NCBI GenBank assembly: GCA_022393335.1 | Contig: JAJEKB010001328.1 | Location: forward strand, 25,756-89,755 | Source of the DNA: Macrotrachela quadricornifera | Lineage: Eukaryota > Rotifera > Eurotatoria > Philodinida > Philodinidae | Direction: 5' to 3' | DNA: 64,000 bases | Part shown: one piece after another, positions 60,501-64,000 of the stretch | Layout of the letters: the number at the start of each line of letters is the position of its first letter | Position numbering within the stretch: position 1 is the stretch's first letter | Position numbers and translations under genes: made by a program | The notes under the pieces: model-generated | Seen by the model: the letters and a program-made list of their open reading frames with translations, nothing else | The model's database searches: none | What the model was told of the DNA's origin: nothing

Positions 60501-62420
60501 ATACGGTTCAGATGCTTCAGTTTGTTCATCAAGTTCAGTAGCATGGGCAGGTGGCGATCACTTCAAACGGCAATTCCATAAAAATATCTTTTTTTCAAGC
60601 TAGATAATTCCGGAGAGCTTCTTAAAGTTTTAGAATGACGCAACTACATATCTATCTCTGCTTACGCCATAATAAGCAAATAACACTATGTTAGTATTCA
60701 CGACTCCTTTACTAGACATACTCTGTTACATAAAATGTCTAATAAAGAATTTTTTTCCCTCAAGAATCGAGTTATTTAACAATCTATTAAGGTACTCCAA
60801 AACTCACTTATTGCAATTATGATAAACCTTTTAAATCAATGACTAGTCGTTTCCATGTACGCTTTGTTTTTCTGTCTGTCTGTCTTCTGTCACATTAGGA
60901 CTCTTATGCGTACAAAAGTAGCTTACTCATAACATATCGATACACAATCGAAAACTTCCAACACTCAAATAGCATTGTGTAGTTTCAATCAGTTTTCAAT
61001 TTCTTTTTTATTTTTACAAAATTCTATTTTGCTGTATTCGTTGTTAAACAAGATTAATTAGGTTCTTTGGAAAATCCGCTTAAATTACTTGAAACTTATT
61101 TCAAACTATGCTTTGCCACTAAGGAACTAAAAACGGACAACTAGTCAAAAATTGCTACCAATAGAGTACGTTAAATTGTGGCCTAGGAAAAATCTTCGCC
61201 TATTTTGAATGTTATTTTAAGGTTGATGTCTATGAAGACTCAATAACAGAACATCAAGCAGCTACTCCGTTTTTTTACATACTTCTGTATAAATCTTACT
61301 CAGAGCTCTGACGTATCATAATGTACAAAGAAAAATATTTCTATTAGAATCAATATCGAACATCGATTCACGACCCTCGATTATTCTTAATTCAAGTTTA
61401 AAATAACAAGAAGTTCATTAAAAACGCTAAGAAATAGATCAAAAAAGCTTTTATTCACTGCAAATTCGGATTTTTTGTACTTGACAACGGTCAGTGGAGT
61501 TTTATCAAAACTATGATTTATTCATTTATCGTTAATTCATAGCTAACAATATTGAAAAACTAACCTCAGATTAAGATCCCCGTAGCAAATTATCTTTGGT
61601 GACTTTTCACTGTAGAGAGTAGACAGTTTATACTGCTTATTATTAATTATTTGGTAAAATCCATTCAGTCTTGATTTATCGATCTTCGGTTGTCTTGAAT
61701 CAAACTTTTTAAGATAAATAGAAAAAAAAACTATAAATTGCTTATTTACTTACTATCAACCTCAAGGTTGACTCGAAATTCGAATTGTATACCTTCGACA
61801 ACCCTTCGTGCAGTTTTCTTATAGACCATCGCAATTTTTAAATATTAATCTAGGCGACACCATTTTTCCGATTGAGATGAAGACACAAACATACCAACAA
61901 ACTTTAGAAACAATCGTATCTGCAAAACTACAAACTTATTTTAGGGTATATGATCCCTGCTTGAATTCGGGAGACAAATCGTAAATTCCTTAGAAAAAAC
62001 CTTCTGCAGTCAAAAATTCCTATCAAAATTTTTAGAAAAGCTAATGCTATCGATCGATTTCTTAATCTAGACAATCTTTGATCAACTTTTATATAAAAAA
62101 AATAATTATTTTTTAATAAAAATTATTTTTTTCAAAAAAAGTCGTTTTTTTCGAAAAAAATGTTTTTGTTATAAGATTATAAAAAACTAATGGTACCAAT
62201 GGATTCCTCGACCCCAAAAACCTTTGATCTATGAATTCAGCAAATATTAACAGTTACTGGTATTAATAAAATCCAGGCTGTTTTCTGATTGGCTTGGACA
62301 AACAAACAAACAAACAAACTTTAACGTTTTTTAACGAGCCTATAACCCTTTCTTTCAGAAAAGGGAATAAGAGGAATCACTACATATCCCTTTTAATCAG
62401 ATTTAAAGACATAGCAACAA
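57571..62420. other. Long non-coding stretch, no gene seen
   Basis: Nearly 5 kb without a supported gene, RNA or clear repeat boundary. Small features only: a 19 bp palindrome at about 59348-59366 (TCATGTCC..GGACATGA), TATATATAG near 59514, short GTCT and ACAA microsatellites near 60873 and 62302, and A/T homopolymer clusters near 62095-62165. Confidence 0.4.
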
Positions 62421-62429
62421 CATGAATTT

Positions 62430-62880
62430 TATATTGAGACTACGAGTGATAGCTGTTACATATGCTCTTGTACTTGTCGATACTGTTCTGGAACGCTCTG
62501 AAACGCTTCCTGTGCGAATCAGTGGTACTTTTATTCGTTATTTCATAGGAAAATATCCTTTTATTAGGATTTTTTGGAGCTGGCATTCAGTTATCAAAAA
62601 CCTAATTTCACCGTTGGGTCGAGCTCGTCGAGTTGTACTGGACCTCTTCTGGAACGTTTTGGAACGGTTTCTGGGCCAATCGGTGGTGGAAATACTTCAG
62701 TGGCGGTATGTTCTCTATAGTAAAATATGAGTATTTTGAAATTTTCTCGATTATACTTTGAGTTATCGGAAATCTGATTTCACCTATGGATAGAGCTCGT
62801 CGAGTTGTATTTGGAACTCTTCTGGAACGCTTCCTGGACGAATCGGTGATGGAAATACTCGAATCGGGTGCCAACTTCAC
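62430..62880. repeat. Three degenerate tandem units of about 160-175 bp
   Basis: CTTCTGGAACG-type words recur near 62481, 62644 and 62818, each followed by AATCRGTGRTGG-type sequence. A GAGCTCGTCGAGTTGTA block occurs in the last two units. Open frames on both strands are explained by the repeat. Confidence 0.7.
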
Positions 62881-62894
62881 CTAGGTATTTGTTT

Positions 62895-63180
62895 TCCAAT
62901 TTGACAATACCCCAGATCGAACGTTACGACGAACGTAAACAGGGGTAAACGTCCGTACACGCTAGCGTAAACGACCGTAAACGCCATAATTACGACCGTA
63001 AACGCGTCGTAAATCATCCATTTGGCATGCCCCGTATTACTGCCGTGTCACGCCGTGTAGTAAACGACGAAATACGAATATCGTATACGATGGAAAACGG
63101 GCTGTAAAACGACCGTATTTTTTCGGATTACGATTGTAAACACCACCGTTTACGACCGTATTTCACAGTACACCACCGTA
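62895..63180. repeat. Degenerate short repeats of CGACCGTAAACG type
   Basis: Many variants of GTAAACGACCGTA occur in irregular spacing, with a locally high CpG content that contrasts with the AT-rich surroundings. Confidence 0.65.
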
Positions 63181-63239
63181 CTTGATATCAATACAATATC
63201 AAATCAGCTACAAGCCTTCCAATCACAATCAGCTAATCT

Positions 63240-63910
63240 AAACCCTCTCGACCTGCTTTAACAACTGAATTACCCTTCGATTACCCTTGTATTTCATTTG
63301 GATTACATCTAGATTTCACCTAGATGACGCTTGGATTACATTGGATTACACCTGGATTATACTCGGATTACATCTGGATTGCGCTCGGATTACACATGGA
63401 ATACACTGGATTACACATGGATTACACTCGGATTACATTTGGCTTACATTTGGATTACACATGGATTACACTCGGATTACATTTGGATTACACTCGAATT
63501 AATCTGGATTACAGTTGGATTACAGTTGGATTACATCTGGATTACACTTGGATTACATCTGGATTACACTAGATTACAGTTGGATTACACTAGATTACAG
63601 TTGGATTACACTAGATTACGCTCGGATTACACTCAAATTACATCTGGATTACACCTGGATTACACTCGGATTACATTTGGCTTACATTTGGATTACACAT
63701 GGATTACACTCGGATTGTAGTTGGATTTCACAATATTAAACCTGGATTACACCCGGATTGCACCTGAATTAAGTCAGGATTGGATGCGGATTACACCTAG
63801 ATTGCATTGGATTTCACCCATATCACAGCCGGATTGCACCTGCATTAGACCCGAATTTCACCTGTATCAAATCTGGATTAAGCCCAGATTGTATTGGATT
63901 CCATTTAGAT
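63240..63910. repeat. 12 bp minisatellite (GGATTACAxxxx)
   Basis: Dozens of GGATTACAYNYN units occur in tandem, clean from about 63300 to 63720 and degenerate to 63910. Because 12 is a multiple of three, all three forward frames stay open and give WITx/LDYx/GLHx pseudo-proteins. These are not genes. Confidence 0.9.
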
Positions 63911-64000
63911 TGCTAAATTTCGAAAATTTCTCTAAAATTTTTTGCGAAAAAAGTCACTTACTTATATACACTGAGCCACAGCAAAACAAAACGGTGAATG

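Noticed and set aside
62422..62880. Opposing open frames of 90-102 codons
   Set aside because: They sit in degenerate tandem units and change character between units; no domain recognised.
63287..63739. Overlapping open frames encoding WITLGLHLDY-type repeats
   Set aside because: They are produced by a 12 bp minisatellite, which keeps every frame open; no start context or domain.
1..64000. CRISPR arrays, bacterial operons, riboswitches
   Set aside because: Spliceosomal introns, polyadenylation signals and eukaryotic transposons show this is nuclear animal-type DNA; no spacer-repeat array exists.

Overview
This 64 kb window is an AT-rich eukaryotic genomic segment, most likely from a bdelloid rotifer (Rotaria/Adineta type). 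The inference rests on short spliceosomal introns (about 45-80 bp, GT..AG), a predicted intracellular protein that joins an ADP-ribosyltransferase (ART) domain to kinesin-light-chain-type TPR repeats, multi-exon GH18/CBM14 chitinases, a fast-evolving F-box gene, an NHL propeller gene, and many decayed DNA transposons next to an intact mariner. No alignment could be run, so the genus is not claimed.

Layout. 1-6338: two exons of a large secreted EGF/Ig-like protein whose 5' end lies outside the window. 7322-8020: hAT transposase relic. 10600-14786: F-box gene on the minus strand, cut in two by a block of nested transposon relics (11170-12622). 15299-15691: short broken coding exon. 16044-19083 (minus) and 19903-22213 (plus): two complete 12-exon chitinase genes, head to head, sharing an 819 bp promoter region. 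23348-23972: long-arm MITE. 24551-26863: ART-TPR gene with a premature stop in its last repeat. 27392-28701: intact mariner with perfect inverted ends, sitting in a DDE_1 transposase relic. 29930-32690 and 47495-52845: a segmental duplication; each copy carries an R-S-E ART gene on the minus strand, one decayed (30019-30691) and one apparently intact (47586-48326). 33560-45290: almost entirely non-autonomous DNA elements, several nested, some with readable target-site duplications (TA, TTAA, and an 8 bp hAT-type duplication), with one host gene (NHL propeller, 36022-36935) inside. 53933-54790: Helitron/PIF1 helicase relic. 57045-57570 and 62430-63910: tandem repeats. The remaining long stretches show no supported gene.

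How the genes relate. There is no operon or obvious pathway. The chitinase pair probably makes secreted chitin-active or chitin-binding proteins from a shared regulatory region. The minus-strand member has lost one Asp of the catalytic motif and may bind rather than cut. The three ART loci represent an expanded ART repertoire at different stages of decay. The dominant process in the window is transposon insertion: mariner in a transposase relic, mariner and hairpin elements in the F-box gene, a 2.2 kb element in one arm of the ART duplication, and a TTAA element inside an hAT element inside a larger inverted-repeat element.

Coordinates of introns and element ends come from reading splice sites and inverted repeats by eye; they were checked for reading-frame consistency but not against transcripts.
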